A stretch of 64,000 nt of DNA from Laburnicola sp. R22_1 (taxonomy: Eukaryota > Ascomycota > Dothideomycetes > Pleosporales > Didymosphaeriaceae), in the NCBI GenBank assembly GCA_014281115.1, contig JACONQ010000004.1, positions 3,348,001-3,412,000 on the forward strand. Direction: 5' to 3'. This document shows positions 11,016 to 22,359 of this stretch, piece after piece. The number at the start of each line of letters is the position of its first letter. The first letter of the stretch is position 1. The notes under the pieces are model-generated. The model was given only the letters and a program-made list of their open reading frames with translations. It made no database searches and was not told the DNA's origin. The translations under genes and the position numbers were made by a program.

Positions 11016-13410
11016 ATGCCTTCCTTCCTCTCCAGTCTGCGGAGAAAGAGCAGGGCGAACATCAAAACAGACAAGCATGGCCCTGGTCATGCCAACGGCA
11101 ACGGTCACGCGAACGGCCAGAACGGCCATGTCGTGTCACCGCGCAAGTCTTCGTCGACAATGAATTTCTCCGCCCTAGACGCATCATCCACATCGACCAC
11201 ACCCGCAACGTCGTCTTCCGGAGAAGCCAGCGTACAACCTAACCCAGTCAACGACGGCGTCCCCCCTCTTCCCACTGCTCGTCCGCAGCCACCCAGCGTT
11301 AACCCCACCAAACGCTACAGCCTGAACGTGAGGGCAACAAAACACCCAACAGGACAACCACTAAAACGACAACAGGGTATGTCGACTCCGAGCAGCTCAC
11401 AGCTTTCGGCCAACCCTTCTTCGCTACTTGCACCACGCGTGCTCTCCGTTTCTGATGGCTCATGGGTATGTTCGATGCAGTACACAATGGAATTGTCTCT
11501 AACGGTACCAGGTTCACCAGCAGGTTTTGCTGATCTTCGGACAAGTTGGTGATACAGCACATAGACCGCTGGACGGAGCGCTCACTATGAATCATCACCA
11601 AGGGCGCTTTCCCCCTACCGCTTGGCCAGTGTGCGACTCGTACTTCAAGGCCTTGGTGCATTTGGAGCCAGGCTGGAATCGTCTTCGCTTGGACTTCAGC
11701 TCTCCGAAGGTGTCTTCGAGCAGCACATCAGTCTCACCGCATGCTTCCTTCCTCAACATCAACTATCTTCCCTTGACCGACTCGCCCCCGCTTCAGCTCG
11801 CCATACTTCTTGGGAGCGACTCGCCCGGTACCTATGACGCCACTCCAGACCGAATACAACGCGAAGGAAATGGTCTAGACCTCGCCGTCAAGAAGTTCCG
11901 GATGGCCGCATATCTCTGGCAAGCTTTCACCGGCGAGCAGATGAATCGACATGGTTTTGGACGACGATGCTTCCGCTTCGAAGATGCTTGGGAACCTGGA
12001 TCGCTGAGCTACCAGGACTGGGTAACCGGCCATTTCCGAAGTCAAGCGAAGATACACATCATACGAACAAACCAAACCGTCGCAGAGATCAGAGACTTAG
12101 ATCGTGCGCAACAGAATGCGAAGGCGACGAAGAAAGGAGTGCTGTTCGATATTGCAATGGAAGCCGTCAAGAGTTATTTTCAGATGAAGCCAGGACATAA
12201 GCAATACGTCTCTTGTTTATTTCTCGATTCGCATTGGGATCCCAAGGAGAAGGTCATCCGTGGTCACGCCGCTCTAGGTGGGGGTGGAGGAGACCTCCAG
12301 TTGGGTATTTTTGGCTCGCATGCTTTACAGAGCTATCCTTCAAGTATCGAGGAAGTGTGGCAGGCTTTCGGAGACTGCACACGGACAGACACCTCATTCC
12401 TTGCTAACGACTGCGATCAAGCTGGTAGTTATTGGGAGGCAGCAAATATCGGCATTGGGGCCCATCTTCACGAGACCGGCCATCTGTTCGGCTGCCCTCA
12501 CCAGGAGTCCGGTGTCATGTTGCGCGACTATGTCACCCTGAATCGGACTTTTACAACCCGCGAACCATACTCGACGCGCACTAAATCGCCCGGCCAACGG
12601 TTGGTGCTCCCCGCCGAAGAGTGCTCCTGGCACATTCTTGACGCCCTTCGCTTTCGCTTTCATCCTTGTTTCCGCATACCACTTGATCATGGAAATGGAG
12701 ACGGCAGTGTGCAAGTATGGACGGTTGACAATGGTCAAGGCGGTGTGATTGCAACGTCGCAATCGGGTATCGCTTGGGTGGAGCTGTACACAGAGGGTGA
12801 CGGTGTCTGCCATTACTGGAAACGATGGCCCGAAATCGAAAATCAATATCCTCGACAGGTTGTACTGGTGGAGTCCGAACTACGCGATCTTCTACCGAAG
12901 GAGAAGCAGAAATCTCGCCTCAAGCTTGAGCTGTTTTCTGCTGGTGGTGGTAAGCACGTGGTTGAAGACCTGGCCCAGCTTGCAAATCAAAAGCTCGCTC
13001 GTGTCCGGCTGCCTGATGGACGTTGGGGTTTTCGCGGTGGTAAATTGGGTTATTCTCAGATGCAGGGCTCCCAATCACAGGAGATCATCCTCGAAAGCGC
13101 ATATATCCAAACGAAGCTTCTTCTATCAATTCGAGTATACCACGGCCTTGCCGTCGACGGTCTGGAATTCTTTTACGAAGATGCAACAAGCCAACTATTT
13201 GGCAAGAGGGGAGGAAAGCCGGGTGGCACCGATTTTGCATTAGACACTAGGAAGGGCGAACTGCTGTTTGGATTTGCACTCCGGGCTGGCTTATGGATCG
13301 ATGGGATTCAGATTCTGACTAGCTTCGGTCGCAAGAGCGAATGGTTTGGAAATGCTCACGGTGGCAGCGGGTACGTCTTCTGGGTCCTCGACGACATTGA
13401 ACTCGACTAA
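11016..13410 (+). CDS. Metallopep-family zincin (YIL108W-like) with C-terminal jacalin-like lectin domain
   Basis: Exons 11016-11327, 11376-11465 and 11512-13410 give 766 residues. Residues 1-130 are disordered (Lys/Arg start, HGNG-type repeats, Ser/Thr-rich). The central part carries HETGHLFGCPH with HExxH at 454-458, the zinc site of the fungal Metallopep family (yeast YIL108W type); a downstream MLRDYVTLNRTF also fits. From ~625 to the end there is a beta-rich jacalin-like fold (GGxxGxxFxLD-type, then GLWIDGIQILT, HGGSGYVFWVL). The substrate is unknown. No signal peptide, so cytosolic or nuclear. The first intron (48 bases) is in frame without a stop, so an unspliced product with 16 extra residues is possible. 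Confidence 0.85.
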
Positions 13411-14212
13411 TCATCATAGACACACGCTCATTCCTCCTCGCGGCTATACTATCGGCGGCATTTCAGGCTCAAGCGCTGCTTGGCTGGACGGCTTTTCTTT
13501 GATTATAACTAGGTGAGAACCTAGTATATGCATACATCCCAAACGAGTTTGCAGCGTCCGCCATAGCGTCATCCGGTCGGCGTTCTTCTCAAAAACGGAA
13601 ACTTTCTAGCCCAACATCATGATATCTTTCCGTGTCATCCCGGTAGTTTGGTCATCTAATAGTGTGCCGATGTCAAACTCGGATACGGTTCTTCAAGAGT
13701 CCTGGATAGTGTCGACGGTACACAGGTCTGGCAACACCTTCATCGCCAGACAAGGAGATTCGGTACATATGTAGAGGAAGGCAACTGGCCATTGTAGGTT
13801 GCTTGAAGAATAATACAAAGTCACTAGCTATTGACGATGCGTTGTCTATATGCCGCAACCGTTCCAAAGTGCAACATGTATATCGTGGTCAATTGTGTCA
13901 CTATGGCAACTGTCAAGCTATTATGTTCTATCCCACATGCCAATTCTAGTGTACAAACAGCACCAGCCTCAGAGGCAACACGTTTCTAAGCGTGGTTCAT
14001 TTCCAGGGCTTGTTGTTTTCATTCATATTCGGATATCAATGTTCTATTGAGTACTCATGCTCGTCGGCCGTAAAGGTTCTTGGCCAGATACACAGTGTGC
14101 TCCCACTTCCCAATGAATGAGAGCAGTGTGCAAATCATAACACGACAGACACATCACCTTCCATCCGTGCCTCTGCCCCCATCTCAAAAGCTTCAAGTAT
14201 CCCAGGTTCGCT
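13411..14212. other. Convergent intergenic region
   Basis: Between the metallopeptidase-like gene and CHO1, both ending here. A small inverted repeat (CTAGGT / ACCTAG, 13509-13524) follows the first gene and might help 3' end formation. No gene seen. Confidence 0.35.
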
Positions 14213-15133
14213 CTACGGCTTCGGTATATGAATGGTCTTACTGACCATCAAGCACCCATGCAGCGCAAACGCAAGCGCGATAGGATGTACCTCCAACGAA
14301 CTTCCCGCTCCCCAGACACCCAGCGGAAGATTGGCATGCGTCCAGCCGTTGTAGGCCCAGAAAGTCATTATAGAGGCGAGTCCGATGGAAGTCGGGATCG
14401 GCGTGCCCTCAAAGTACTTCGATTTTCCGGTAGCATCTTTGGGGAGCATAGCGACGGTCACGTTGAAGCGCGCAAGGCGGGTCAGGCCGCAGAGGACAAA
14501 GAAGGTGAGGAGGACGTGGTCGAGGGGGGTGCGGAGGCCGAGGGAGAAGGCGGCTGATGCGGGGGCGACGCCGAAGGATACCTATATCCACGTAAAAAAT
14601 GTCAGCCATTTCCTTTATATACAATATTCTGCCGAGGCGGTTGTGAACGGTGGCGACGTACCAAATCAGCCAGAGAGTCGAGCTCCTGCCCCATCAAGCT
14701 GGCCTTTCCACGCCAGCGAGCCACCTTGCCGTCCATGAGGTCGAAGAACATGCCCAAGGGGATGAGACCGAGGGCAAGGTATAGGTTCGTGTAGTTGGTC
14801 GGGTCGTCTTGGATGCAGTAGCGGAGAGAAGAAAAGATGGACATGACGCCGCAGAAGCCTGAATAACAAAGCATCAGCATCCCCGTACGAAGACATAGAC
14901 ACTATAACTTTCAGGTATCCATACCGTTCATCTCAGTAATGAAATCCGCGAGGTGCAGCGCACGGAAGAGGGAGAAGTGGCCTGCGTCTGAGGAGAGCAG
15001 ACGAGCTTGCTTGTCTTGCGCTGAGTCTTGTCAACACCTCGTCTACCAAATCGCACTCGACACACCTACTCAAGTCCTTGGCTGGGGGAGCTGAGTCCTT
15101 AGGCCCTTGGGGGCCGCCGCTTCTTCTCGACAT
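14213..15133 (-). CDS. CHO1: CDP-diacylglycerol--serine O-phosphatidyltransferase (phosphatidylserine synthase)
   Basis: Makes phosphatidylserine from CDP-DAG and L-serine in the ER membrane, the entry to the CDP-DAG route to PE and PC. Reverse-strand exons 15070-15133, 14925-15020, 14662-14858 and 14213-14581 join to 241 residues; introns are 49, 66 and 80 bases. The CDP-alcohol phosphatidyltransferase signature DG-x2-AR-x8-G-x3-D-x3-D is complete at residues 96-118 (DGKVAR ... G ... D ... D). Several hydrophobic helices follow, and the C terminus ends TIHIPKP. All family-defining residues are present. Start is the first ATG (MSRRSGG). Confidence 0.95.
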
Positions 15134-15824
15134 CTTGTTGGTAGTGGTGAGGAGTAGTGCGCGGAGTAGAACAGCAAGAGGATGGAGGGTGGACTTGTGC
15201 CAAGGGTAGAAAAAATAGAAATAGACGTGTTTATGTCAAGTGCTTCAGTGTTAGTTTGCGGAACGCGCGAAAGTGGGCAATGTGAGGGATTGCGGAAACT
15301 ATTCAAGGTTCTGAGGGCGAGGCAGGCCAACGTCATAAGCCACAATCCACGTCAACGTGACCCTGGCTGGTCTCTGCCAAGATTTTACGATTCTGCACCT
15401 GTCTTGTGGTAGAACCTTGAATGCATCGGCAGTTTGCTTGTACAACTTGAGTCTCGTGTAAGTGAGGTCATTTTTTAAATCCAAATACTGAGAAACACGT
15501 CCGTTGCTGCTGTTTGTAAGGGTCCCCAGCATATAGTGACGTTGCAGCAGAAATTGGTTTTGTGAAGCAACTTTTCCTTATACCGGCGTACATAAGATCC
15601 ATGAACTGAGAATCCAATATTTCTATGAGCGCCTTGCACATTTCTCAGATGACTTCCGTGCATATAGACTGCGTGAAACTTCCAATAATAAAGCCCCCTT
15701 GGAACGCCAAACGCCGTGGATGAGTATGGTATCGATGACAGCTCGTTCGCGCCAGTACCGCAGAAGAAAGTGTAGACGTGCTTGTCGGTCAGAACAGGCA
15801 GGGATCGTACGGGAGCAATTATGC
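15134..15824. other. Intergenic region, CHO1 promoter
   Basis: Between the CHO1 start and the GAR1 stop, both genes on the reverse strand. Small frames lack support. I see no clear inositol-response element (CATRTGAAAT). Confidence 0.3.
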
Positions 15825-16687
15825 TCAATAACCTCCTCTTCCTCGGCTACTGAAGCCACCACGTCCACCGCCCCTTGAGAAGCCGCCGCTACCACCGCGA
15901 CCACCACCACGGGAACCACCAAAGCTGCCTCGTGAGCCGGCTCGTCCGCCTGCACCGCCTCTTGAGAACCCGCCGCCGCGAGGAGCTCCGCGGCCACGAC
16001 CACCACGAGCACCAAAACCACCACGACCTCCGCCTCGACCACCAGCTCCAGCAGGCTTCTTCACCTTGGTTACGCCTCCCAGCGGCTTCGGTTTCGGTAG
16101 GAACCTATAGATTCGTCTTAGAGTCATTATCATGTACGCATGAAGAGAAACTCACTTGTCCAGTGGTAGCAGCTTGTCGCCGCCAATGTAGAATCTGTCG
16201 CCTTTCTTGAAAGACTTTGACTGTATGCCCTCTTGGGGTTTGATCGTAAAGAACACTTGGTTGAGCGGGCCCATGATCTCGTCGACCTTGCCGACAGGCG
16301 TCTGCTCTACGTTAACTTCGTTCTCCTCTCTGTATATGCCATGAGACCTGTTCACCTTATTCTCGAGATATATGGGCGCATTGAAGTACGGGATCTTTAC
16401 GTTGACGGACTCGCAGAACATCTCGCCCTCAACATCGTGGACGAACTTGCCCATCTCTGTACTGTCTTAGCAAAAACCATAACATGGGCTGTCAGGAAGC
16501 GCACCGAGTACTTGATCGGGGGGTCCGTAAGACGAGGTGAAGCCGCCGCGACCTGCAAGCTGTTAGCTCTTGCGCACCGAGAAGCTCCCAAACTGCCAGT
16601 AGACATACCGCCGCGGGGAGCAAATCCTCCGCGCCCGCCTCCAAAACCGCCGCCTCGGCCGCCTCGTGGTGCTCCGCGAAACGACAT
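15825..16687 (-). CDS. GAR1: H/ACA snoRNP subunit Gar1
   Basis: Nucleolar component of the H/ACA ribonucleoprotein that pseudouridylates rRNA, with Cbf5, Nhp2 and Nop10. Reverse-strand exons 16609-16687, 16505-16552, 16156-16456 and 15825-16104 give 235 residues; introns of 56, 48 and 51 bases. An N-terminal RGG patch ([18 protein letters not shown]) and a longer C-terminal RGG tail flank the Gar1 core: [60 protein letters not shown]. The layout is the classic yeast/human one. It faces the ThrRS gene across a 391-base divergent promoter. Confidence 0.97.
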
Positions 16688-16968
16688 TGTATGTATTGGT
16701 GTGGTGGATTTGCAATCGGCGCGGTCGTCGTGAAGCTGTCGCACCTGCAGGTCGAAAGAAAATCGAAATCGTAGCGGAACCAATCGGCCACATATTGTTC
16801 CGCCCGGCGGAGCCAGGGTAGGCACCCCACCACAGCGGGCCGCCAAGAGGTGGGCAAGACGCTCCAAATGTTCTAATAAATCGGCTTCAATTGCTCGCGT
16901 GAAGCTCGCAAACGCCCGACGAACTCTCCTTGTGCAAGGTTACATTTCAAATACGAGGTATGGGAGTT

Positions 16969-16975
16969 TGACTCA
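16969..16975. promoter_or_regulatory. TGACTCA box (CpcA/CPC-1/Gcn4-type site) upstream of ThrRS
   Basis: Perfect TGACTCA, 110 bases before the ThrRS ATG. This heptamer is the known binding site of the cross-pathway control bZIP factor in fungi. Confidence 0.6.
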
Positions 16976-17010
16976 TGCTTTTATACCCGTCATGCTCCTT
17001 GGCGCAACAT

Positions 17011-17017
17011 TGACTCA
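17011..17017. promoter_or_regulatory. Second TGACTCA box upstream of ThrRS
   Basis: Perfect TGACTCA 42 bases after the first and 68 bases before the ATG, just upstream of a TATATAT element. Confidence 0.6.
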
Positions 17018-17078
17018 GACAGAGCGTCTATATATTGCACGCGCGGGGCTCTAAGCCGAACAAACATACAACGCGACC

Positions 17079-19634
17079 ATGGCTGAAGCTGTAAAAGAGG
17101 TTATCGAGGACGTCAAGAATCTTGCCTTCTCTGGCGAGGCAAAACCAAAGAAGGAGAAAAAGAAAAAGGCCCCAGAGGGCGGAGATGGTCGGCCGCAAGA
17201 GCTCAGCCCGCCTCCAGCATACATTGACCACCGGCTCCAGATATTGTAACCTCACCCGGCGAATATAAAACCTCTGATGCTGACGTATGTGTAGTGAGAA
17301 ACTCAAGGCAAAATACGACGAAGAAGTCGCGCAGAAGCCTCGCGGTACGAAAGCAGCGTCTTGACTCACTTGGCGACTTTTGACTGACACACAGCCACGC
17401 ATACAGAGAAGATCGAAGTCACCCTTGGCGATGGTAAGGTCCAAATCGGGGAATCATGGGTTACTAGTCCCGCCGACATTGCGCGGGGAATCAGCAAGAG
17501 CTTGTTCGAGCGCACCGTTATCGCTCGACTAGATCACGGCACAGAGAACGAGACGCTGTGGGATTTGGAACGGCCCTTGGAAAAGAGCTGCCGTCTAGAG
17601 CTGTTGGATTTCGACCACCCCGAAGGGAAGAAAGTCTTCTGGCATTCGAGCGCCCATATTCTAGGAGAAGCTTCCGAACGTAGATTTGGCTGCGACCTCT
17701 GCATCGGTCCCCCAATCGAGGATGGCTTCTACTACGAGGTATGTATTAATTCTGATATTTGTGACTCGACTTACCGTTAGTAGATGGCGTTACCGGAAAA
17801 GGCTGCTGTCGAGGCCTCGGATTACAAGCCTCTAGAAAACATTGTCAGCAGTATCGTCAAGGAGAAGCAGGTTTTCCAGCGGTTAAGTCTTTCGAAAGAG
17901 GACCTGTAAGTCACTCCCAGCTGTTACACAGCGCGCCCTTACGTGTAATCTAGGTTAGATATGTTCAAATCGAATCCGTATAAGCAACACATCATCAAGG
18001 ACAAGATCCCTGATGGCACATTCACCACGGTCTATCGGAACGGGCCGCTCATCGATCTCTGCCGAGGACCTCACGTTCCAAACACGGGCAGGATAAAACA
18101 GTTCAAAATCATGAAGAACTCCGCGTCATACTTCCTCGGCGATGCCAACAACGACAGCCTGCAGCGCATTTACGGTGTTTCGTTCCCGGACAAGGACCGC
18201 ATGCAAGCACACCTCAAGTACTTGGAGGAAGCTGCAAAGCGCGATCACCGTAAGATCGGCAAAGAGCAGGAACTTTTCTTCTTCCACGAGTACAGCCCCG
18301 GTTCTTGCTTCTTCTTGCCGCATGGAATGATCATCTACAACACCCTGCAATCCTACCTTCGAGAACAGTACTGGAAGCGCGGTTATCAAGAAGTTGGGTC
18401 TCCAAACATGTACAACTCGGCGCTATGGAAGACTTCCGGTCACTGGCAACATTATGCAGAGGATATGTTCACGTTTGACGTTGAGAAAGAGAAGTGGGCT
18501 TTGAAGCCTATGAACTGCCCTGGCCATTGCCTCATCTTCAAGCACCGCGAGCGAAGCTACCGTGAACTTCCAATCAGGATGGCAGATTTCGGTATCCTAC
18601 ACCGCAATGAGGCTTCCGGCGCCCTCTCGGGCTTGACTCGTGTTCGCCGGTTCCAGCAGGATGACACGCATATTTTCTGTACGGAAGACCAAATCACAGA
18701 GGAAATCTCTGGATTGTTCGACTTTTTAAGGGAGGTCTATGGCAAATTTGGCTTCACGTTCAAGTTGAAGCTAAGCACGCGCCCAGAGGGGTTCTTGGGC
18801 GAGATTGAGACATGGGACAAGGCTGAGGCACGTTTGACGGAGGCACTGAACCAGTTCACTGCAGAAGGAAACAGTGCGTGGGAACTCAACCCTGGTGATG
18901 GTGCTTTTTACGGACCAAAGATCGACATCACGATCCAGGATGCGTTGAGGCGAGACTTCCAATGCGCTACCATTCAGCTTGATTTCCAGCTACCTCAGCG
19001 CTTCGAGCTAGAATATATGACATCCGAGGCGCGACCAAAGGTTGAGAAGAAAGAGGAAGCTGATAAACCGAAAGAAGAGAAACACGACAGGGCGAAGGAG
19101 CTAGCTGAGGCCGAGCAGGAGGTGCTGAAGAAGACGCCAGCACCACAACCAGGATACGCTCGACCTGTCATGATTCATCGTGCTATCTATGGTTCATTCG
19201 AGCGCTTCATCGGGTAAGACATTAACCTTGGGTTTGCATTATAGCATATTGACGAATATCGTAGTATTCTCACAGAGCATTTCGCAGGCCGCTGGCCCTT
19301 CTGGATTTCCCCTAGACAGGTCATGATCATCCCGGTTATGCCCGCCGTCAACGACTACGTCAAGGAAGTTCAAACGCAACTCCGCGCCGAGGGTCTCCAT
19401 GCCGATATAGACATTAGTGGTAACACTATGCAGAAGAAAATCCGCACAGCTCAACTTGCTCTATACAATTTCATTTTTGTTGTTGGTGCTGAGGAGCGCG
19501 ATAGCAAATCTGCAAATGTGCGCAACAGGGATGATCAGGCCACGCAACAGCGTGGCGAGGTCATTCCCTTGGACGTGGTAGTCAAGAAGCTTGTGGAGCT
19601 GAGGAACGAGCGGCGGTTGGAAAACAGCATTTAG
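17079..19634 (+). CDS. THS1: Threonyl-tRNA synthetase, cytosolic type
   Basis: Class II synthetase that charges tRNA-Thr and edits Ser-tRNA-Thr. Exons 17079-17245, 17295-17344, 17395-17738, 17784-17905, 17954-19213 and 19265-19634 give 770 residues. Order: Lys-rich N-terminal extension, TGS domain ([12 protein letters not shown]...), editing SAD domain with HSSAH, then the catalytic core with MNCPGH (zinc Cys), [16 protein letters not shown] and [10 protein letters not shown] (motif 2, zinc His), [14 protein letters not shown] (zinc His, motif 3) and an anticodon-binding C domain. About 45 charged residues ([20 protein letters not shown]) are inserted in the core before motif 3, in a loop. 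No mitochondrial presequence is obvious. A third TGACTCA lies in intron 2 (17362-17368). Confidence 0.97.
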
Positions 19635-19851
19635 GCAGCTGCGGTATCATGAGAGTGACGGATGGGAGTTGCGGGCTAGCATGGGAGGCATGTTGACTTT
19701 CATCGGACATGTGTTCCAAGGAAAAGCGGTTGAACTGTCAGTGTGATCGTATCAGCAAAATTATCTTCCAGATGGCTGCCATTACGCTTAACAAGATGTA
19801 CACTGACTCTACGCGAGAATCACAACAACGCCAAACATTGTTTGGCATTTT

Positions 19852-20826
19852 TTATAGCTTTGCCTGTACAGATCCAACACCAGCTTTCACCTGCACTTTA
19901 CCTGAAGAATCCGAATCCACCATGATTACTACGCCTTCTTCTGCGTTTTTGCCATGGTTCAATGTAATTTCCTGGCAGTCCTCGATGCCAACTCCATTCG
20001 CGAACTGCACGACTATGAAGTCGATAGGCCGTGCGCCAATCACCACCATGGGCGCGTGCCATGTCCCTGCGCCATATGTCACGGCCTGATTCCCCGTAGC
20101 GATGAAAGCTCTGATATTTTTTAGGTCGGGTAGGCCAGGGCCTTTCGGCCTTGCAGAGGGGTGCAAGCGCGTAAATTGACTCGGAGGTGGTGCATTGTCA
20201 TTCGTGAAAGGACTCGGCCTCGCTCGCGCAAAGATATCTTTCATACTGTTCTGTTTCTTCACTTCCGGCGTCGGATAAGGGGGCGGCCTCCCCGTGTGCA
20301 TTCGTGACGCCGAAGCAGGTAATGTCGGCGCCACAACAACAAGATACTGCGTGCGTCTTTCCGCACCACTCAACCCCATTGGAATGAACGTCTGCGTCGT
20401 GAACGGATGTCTCTCCAGTATTCGTACGTCGAGCAGCTTTCTATCCGCATTCCCATAATCCTCTTCGTCAAAGTCCAGGTCACCCCAGCTACTTGGCATG
20501 CTCTGGCTCGGCTCGTGAGGTCTCAGGTCCCGCGGCGCGCAGACGAACATGTTCATGACTGCTTTCGCGGGTTTCTTGCTCGGCGCCAGCGTATAAAGGT
20601 TGGACATGTGTGTTACATCGAGAAACTTGAGCGCCGAGCCCTGGTTCGCGGATACCGTCGTGGGAGGAGGCCCTCGCTGTGAGGGCGGGAGAGGGGAGTG
20701 CGCGGGGTTCTCGATGACGGTGCCGAATTGGGAGAATGTGGATTGGGTGAGGAGTTCAATGGGGATGCGCATAGAAGGTGCTGACATGGACGTCGGCATT
20801 CTGGCGGTGCGGAGTGCAGTTGCCAT
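19852..20826 (-). CDS. DAL3: Ureidoglycolate lyase
   Basis: Last step of allantoin breakdown: ureidoglycolate to glyoxylate and urea. Single exon on the reverse strand, 324 residues from the ATG at 20826 (good context, ACACATGGC); a further in-frame ATG at 20889 would add 21 residues. The N-terminal SQFGTVIENP, the LKFLDVTHMSNLY segment and the C-terminal VTYGAGTWHAPMVVIG and FIVVQFANGVGIEDCQEI match the Ureidogly_lyase family. Two Pro/Ser-rich insertions make it longer than the yeast enzyme. Its 3' end converges with ThrRS (217 bases apart); its start is about 170 bases from COG5. Confidence 0.88.
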   Translation of the reverse strand: MATALRTARMPTSMSAPSMRIPIELLTQSTFSQFGTVIENPAHSPLPPSQRGPPPTTVSANQGSALKFLDVTHMSNLYTLAPSKKPAKAVMNMFVCAPRDLRPHEPSQSMPSSWGDLDFDEEDYGNADRKLLDVRILERHPFTTQTFIPMGLSGAERRTQYLVVVAPTLPASASRMHTGRPPPYPTPEVKKQNSMKDIFARARPSPFTNDNAPPPSQFTRLHPSARPKGPGLPDLKNIRAFIATGNQAVTYGAGTWHAPMVVIGARPIDFIVVQFANGVGIEDCQEITLNHGKNAEEGVVIMVDSDSSGKVQVKAGVGSVQAKL

Positions 20827-20997
20827 GTGTAGACGCGTCGAGAGTGAGAGTGGAGGCGGGGAAAGAAGCTCTCGTAGCTTCACATGCATAGATGGGGCTA
20901 GCGAGAGCGCTACGATATCCACAGCAATAAATACACCGCGGCCTTCGCCAAGCAGCCACCGACGATCGCACGTTGAAGACAGCGGACCACCGAGTTG

Positions 20998-22359
20998 ATG
21001 CAGAGCTCCAGCATGTCGGATGGAGAGCCGTCCTACATTGATTACGAGGAGTTCCTCGATCCGGACTTCTCAGCGACATCGTTCGCGAACGCGCTTGTCC
21101 TTGCCACGAACAACCCCTCCGACACGCCGCTAGACCTGTCCACACCTCTGTCGCGCGTGCTGTTTGATGTCCAGGATATCGATACGCAAATCGACACGCT
21201 TACCACAAAGTCTGCGCTACCGCTGCTAGAACACACGAAAGACCATGCAGGTTCCAGCGGGTGGATATTACAGGAAGTGGAGGGGCAGGTCGCGAGCTTG
21301 ACTCAGTCGTACAAGACGCTGGAGAAGGAAGTCATTGAGCGATATGAGGTTTCAGAGCAGGTCCGCCTGACAGCTGAGCGGCTGTGCCAGACGGTCAGAA
21401 TGGGCAGGGCGGTCGCGCGATGTCTTATGCTTGGGAGACAGCTGGAAATGCGCATGACTGAGCTTGGAGGGGTTGGAAGCGCAAAGAAGGAAGACCACAG
21501 GGCAATGGTCCGGTCAGCAGATACACTCCTATCATTGCACCAGATCTTTGCAGCGACGAGACCGGGAGAGGAGGGAGAGGCGCTGGACAAAGTGGATGTT
21601 GTCAATGCGCTGAAGAACGAGCTGGTCAATCCTGGAGAGAGGAGCATCACATCGCGAGCGCAACAGGTCATTAAAGAGTTCTCCATGTCCTCATTGCTCA
21701 CTCAAGCAGGTCAACCGGCAGCATCCACATTCGCACAATCGGAAGATACAAAGTCCAGGACAACATCCGCCCTGCTCACCCTATATCTACTTTCGCCGAC
21801 CCCTACCAGCGCTACCATTGCGGATTTCCAGCCGGCATTACTGCTGAGCGCACTTCAAGATTACCTACAAACACAACTGAAGGCCTCTTTGGCATCTCTC
21901 GCTCGGTCTCTAGCGACCCTACCCACTCTCGACCGAACACTTCTCGAAATCTCGGCCCGGTGTCAAAACATCGTAGCGCTGGAAACCTTACTCTCCACTA
22001 CGAAACCGCCGGTGCACCCTCTACTGCACCATAACAATACCACAGATAATACGGCAGCGAACAACTTTCTGGCGCCAGCTCTGCAAGCACTCGACACTTC
22101 GTCGCTGCCATCGTACTTTTGGAGATCGTTGGCGTCTAACCTGGCGCCGCGAGTGCAGGATATTATGCAGCGTGGCGGGGTATCCGCGAGGACCCTGCGT
22201 TCGAACAAGGACAGGGTCAGAGATGCTGTGCGCGAATGTGTTAATCGAGGATCGCAAGGGCCAGGCGCATTGTCGAGCAAGGGCAAGACGGCTGTGGGGG
22301 GCAGCTGGGAGCGTGAGGCGGCAGTTATGGTCTCCTCGATCGTGGGGTCGATACGTTGA
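20998..22359 (+). CDS. COG5: Conserved oligomeric Golgi complex subunit 5
   Basis: Golgi tethering subunit for retrograde vesicle traffic. Intronless, 453 residues. The N-terminal COG5 signature is clear: YEEFLDPDFSATSFANAL, LATNNPSDTPLDLSTPL, then FDVQDIDTQIDTLTTK followed by a long amphipathic coiled region with LTQSYKTLEKEV, and RMGRAVARCLMLGRQLEMRM. The C-terminal half is helical with a Gly/Ser-rich end. Fungal Cog5 of filamentous species is of this shorter length. Start could instead be the ATG at 21013, a loss of five residues. Confidence 0.9.
   Translation: MQSSSMSDGEPSYIDYEEFLDPDFSATSFANALVLATNNPSDTPLDLSTPLSRVLFDVQDIDTQIDTLTTKSALPLLEHTKDHAGSSGWILQEVEGQVASLTQSYKTLEKEVIERYEVSEQVRLTAERLCQTVRMGRAVARCLMLGRQLEMRMTELGGVGSAKKEDHRAMVRSADTLLSLHQIFAATRPGEEGEALDKVDVVNALKNELVNPGERSITSRAQQVIKEFSMSSLLTQAGQPAASTFAQSEDTKSRTTSALLTLYLLSPTPTSATIADFQPALLLSALQDYLQTQLKASLASLARSLATLPTLDRTLLEISARCQNIVALETLLSTTKPPVHPLLHHNNTTDNTAANNFLAPALQALDTSSLPSYFWRSLASNLAPRVQDIMQRGGVSARTLRSNKDRVRDAVRECVNRGSQGPGALSSKGKTAVGGSWEREAAVMVSSIVGSIR

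Larger units (their letters stand above)
16688..17078. promoter_or_regulatory. Divergent GAR1 / ThrRS promoter
   Basis: 391 bases between the two starts. On the ThrRS side lie a TATATAT element (17029-17035) and two TGACTCA boxes, listed separately. Coupling a ribosome-biogenesis gene with an aminoacyl-tRNA synthetase suggests co-regulation with growth, which is inference. Confidence 0.5.

Noticed and set aside
14213..14260. GT-AG pair (GGTCAGTAAG) near the CHO1 C terminus as an intron
   Set aside because: The unspliced reading ends in the family-typical KTIHIPKP, so no intron is needed.
20827..20922. Longer start for ureidoglycolate lyase
   Set aside because: The farthest frame start is not ATG; the ATG at 20889 is possible but adds sequence not typical of the family.
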